From contig NZ_CP108394.1 of assembly GCF_041435215.1 (NCBI RefSeq), forward strand, positions 11,160,001 through 11,224,000: a stretch of DNA of 64,000 nt, given 5' to 3'. The position numbers and the translations under genes were made by a program. Below the pieces are notes generated by a model. That model was not told where the DNA came from, ran no database searches, and saw only the letters and a program-made list of their open reading frames with translations. Source of the stretch: Streptomyces sp. NBC_01314 (lineage in GTDB: Bacteria; Actinomycetota; Actinomycetes; Streptomycetales; Streptomycetaceae). Below, piece after piece: positions 62,527-64,000 of this stretch (position 1 is its first letter; each line of letters opens with the position of its first letter).

Positions 62527-64000
62527 ATGAGCAGCACCCTCGAGGTGTGTGTCATCGGTGCCGGTCCCCGAGGCCTGTCGGTCCTCGAACGCCTGCTGGC
62601 CAACGAACGCAGCACCCCCTCGCACAGCGCGCTCACCGTCCATGTCGTCGACCCCTCGGCGCCCGGCGCCGGAGCGGTATGGCGCACCGGGCAGTCCCAG
62701 CACCTGCTGATGAACACCGTGGCCTCGCAGATCACCGTCTTCACCGACGACAGCGCCCGCATAGGCGGCCCCATAGAACCCGGCCCCAGCCTGTACGAGT
62801 GGGCCCAGAGCCTGGCACTGCTCGGCGACCCGGCCGACACCAGCCCCGCCGTCCAGGCCGAGGCCGAGCGGCTGGGCCCCGACTCCTACCCCACCCGCGC
62901 CTTCTACGGCCGCTACCTGCGGGACTGCTTCGAACGCATCGTCGCGGGCGCCCCCGCCCACGTCGAGATCCGCGTACACCGCTCACGCGCCGTCGCCGCG
63001 GCCGACACCCACGGCGTGCCCGGCGGGCCGCAGGGCATCCGGCTGGAGAACGGCATCCGCCTCAACGAACTCGACGCCGTCGTGATGGCCCAGGGCCACC
63101 TCTCGGCCCGGCTGTCGGCACGCGAGGCACGCACCGCGAGCCTGGCACGCATCCACCACCTCACCTACATCACCCCGGCCAACCCGGCCGATCTGGATCT
63201 CAGCGGCATCCAGCCGGGACAGCACGTCCTGGTGCGCGGCCTGGGCCTGAACTTCTTCGACCACATGGCCCTGTTCACCCTGGGCCGCGGCGGGCGCTTC
63301 GTCCGCCAGGACGGCCGCCTGGTCTACCGCCGCTCGGGCAGCGAACCGAAACTGTTCGCCTTCTCCCGGCGCGGCGTGCCCTATCACGCACGCGGCGAGA
63401 ACGAGAAGGGCGCCACCGGCCGCTACTTCCCCACCCTGCTGACCCCCGCCTACATCACGATGCTGCGCGAGCGCTCCGCCGCCGGACAGCCGGTCAGCTT
63501 CGGCGAGGACCTGTGGCCGCTGATCTCCCGTGAGGTGGAGAGCGTCTACTACGCGACCTTGCTGAGCGCGCAGGGCCGCGGCGAGCACCGCGAGGAGTTC
63601 ACCGAACACTTCCTCCAACTGGACACCGAGGACGAGCGCGGCGCACTGCTGGACTCCTACCGCATCGCCCCACCGGAGCGCTGGAACTGGGAGCGGCTGT
63701 CCCGCCCCTACGGCGAGCGCGTCTTCACCGGCCGCGAGGACTTCACCGGCTGGCTGCTCGAGCACCTGCGGCACGACGTCGCCGAGTCCCGCCGGGGCAA
63801 CGTCAGCGGCCCGCTCAAGGCCGCCCTGGACGTGCTGCGCGACCTGCGCAACGAGATCCGCCTCGCGGTCGACCACGGCGGACTGGAGGGCGGCTCGCAC
63901 CGCGACGACCTGGAGGGCTGGTACACACCCCTGAACGCGTTCCTCTCGATCGGCCCGCCGGCCTCCCGCATCGAGGAGATGATCGCGCTGATCGAGGCCG
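62527..64000 (+). CDS. FAD/NAD(P)-binding protein (PF13454-type), C-terminus outside window
   Basis: 491 residues in the window, then cut off. The N-terminal dinucleotide-binding motif is VCVIGAGPRGLSVLERLLAN and the substrate/FAD region is VWRTGQSQHLLMNTVASQIT, ARIGGPIEPGPSLYEWAQSL. A second nucleotide-binding part reads VLVRGLGLNFFDHMALFTLG, RGGRFVRQDGRLVYRRSGSE. It belongs to the FAD-NAD(P)-binding family seen in many actinomycete clusters and possibly acts as a monooxygenase or dehydrogenase. It may use the FMN reductase/flavin chemistry of the neighbouring operon (inference). Confidence 0.88.
   Translation, partial: MSSTLEVCVIGAGPRGLSVLERLLANERSTPSHSALTVHVVDPSAPGAGAVWRTGQSQHLLMNTVASQITVFTDDSARIGGPIEPGPSLYEWAQSLALLGDPADTSPAVQAEAERLGPDSYPTRAFYGRYLRDCFERIVAGAPAHVEIRVHRSRAVAAADTHGVPGGPQGIRLENGIRLNELDAVVMAQGHLSARLSAREARTASLARIHHLTYITPANPADLDLSGIQPGQHVLVRGLGLNFFDHMALFTLGRGGRFVRQDGRLVYRRSGSEPKLFAFSRRGVPYHARGENEKGATGRYFPTLLTPAYITMLRERSAAGQPVSFGEDLWPLISREVESVYYATLLSAQGRGEHREEFTEHFLQLDTEDERGALLDSYRIAPPERWNWERLSRPYGERVFTGREDFTGWLLEHLRHDVAESRRGNVSGPLKAALDVLRDLRNEIRLAVDHGGLEGGSHRDDLEGWYTPLNAFLSIGPPASRIEEMIALIEA

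Noticed and set aside
60753..63533. Plus-strand open frame of 926 codons
   Set aside because: Out-of-frame shadow of the AMP ligase and FAD-protein genes, Arg/Pro-rich throughout.

Overview
The window reads as a high-GC actinomycete, most likely Streptomyces or a close relative. Codons are strongly GC at third positions, many starts are GTG, and there is a gamma-butyrolactone (AfsA/ScbR-type) regulatory locus with its operator boxes. It also carries a Tat-exported extracellular enzyme, XRE/MmyB, LuxR-STAND, MarR and TetR regulators, and abundant insertion sequences. This mix is typical of the accessory arms of a Streptomyces chromosome. No rRNA or tRNA gene was recognised.

Layout. 1-8.6 kb: a short minus-strand stress/redox operon (PfpI/DJ-1, NTF2-like, a deleted WrbA-like flavodoxin), an alpha/beta hydrolase, an ISAs1 element with perfect terminal repeats, a STAND NTPase that has lost its C-terminal part, and an IS21 element inserted just upstream of it. 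9-16.7 kb: a secreted two-domain protein in which a ribosome-inactivating (rRNA N-glycosidase) domain is fused to a pectin methylesterase; a LuxR-type STAND regulator; a second broken flavodoxin; IS5 debris; an XRE/MmyB regulator; and a broken alcohol dehydrogenase. One palindrome-like operator recurs at five places across 0.9-15.3 kb, including in front of the MmyB-type regulator, and suggests a decayed regulon. 17-28 kb: DUF418 and YdcF-like membrane proteins; a MacB-like ABC exporter preceded by a coupled 31-residue membrane peptide and divergent from a two-component system; a Fic/Doc-like toxin-antitoxin pair; two alpha/beta hydrolases; and a MarR regulator with a perfect operator. 28-35.6 kb: an IS graveyard (IS982, IS110, TnpB, ISL3 and IS5 pieces), interrupted small genes and decayed type I-E-like CRISPR repeats without cas genes.

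35.6-64 kb (window end): a biosynthetic gene cluster. It begins with an AfsA homologue and two ScbR-like TetR proteins with autoregulatory-element boxes. A tightly overlapping minus-strand operon follows: WD40 protein, [TnpB element], GTP cyclohydrolase II, FGE/SUMF1-like protein, PLP fold-II enzyme, methyltransferase, 2OG-Fe(II) oxygenase and serine O-acetyltransferase. Divergent from it runs a plus-strand operon: didomain ATP-grasp ligase, NADPH-FMN reductase, second ATP-grasp ligase and MFS exporter. GNAT and quinone-reductase-like genes, an IS607 element, an SRPBCC protein, an AMP-forming ligase and an FAD/NAD(P)-binding protein (running off the window) follow. The set WD40 + RibA + SUMF1-like + methyltransferase resembles the core of toxoflavin/fervenulin (7-azapteridine) pathways. 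Here it is joined to amino-acid-activating and ligating enzymes, so a GTP-derived heterocycle conjugated to amino acids is a reasonable but unproven product class. Several proteins in the window carry in-frame micro- or minisatellite expansions (poly-Gln, Gly-Met, Ala-Pro, an 11-residue Pro-rich repeat), which appears to be a habit of this genome.
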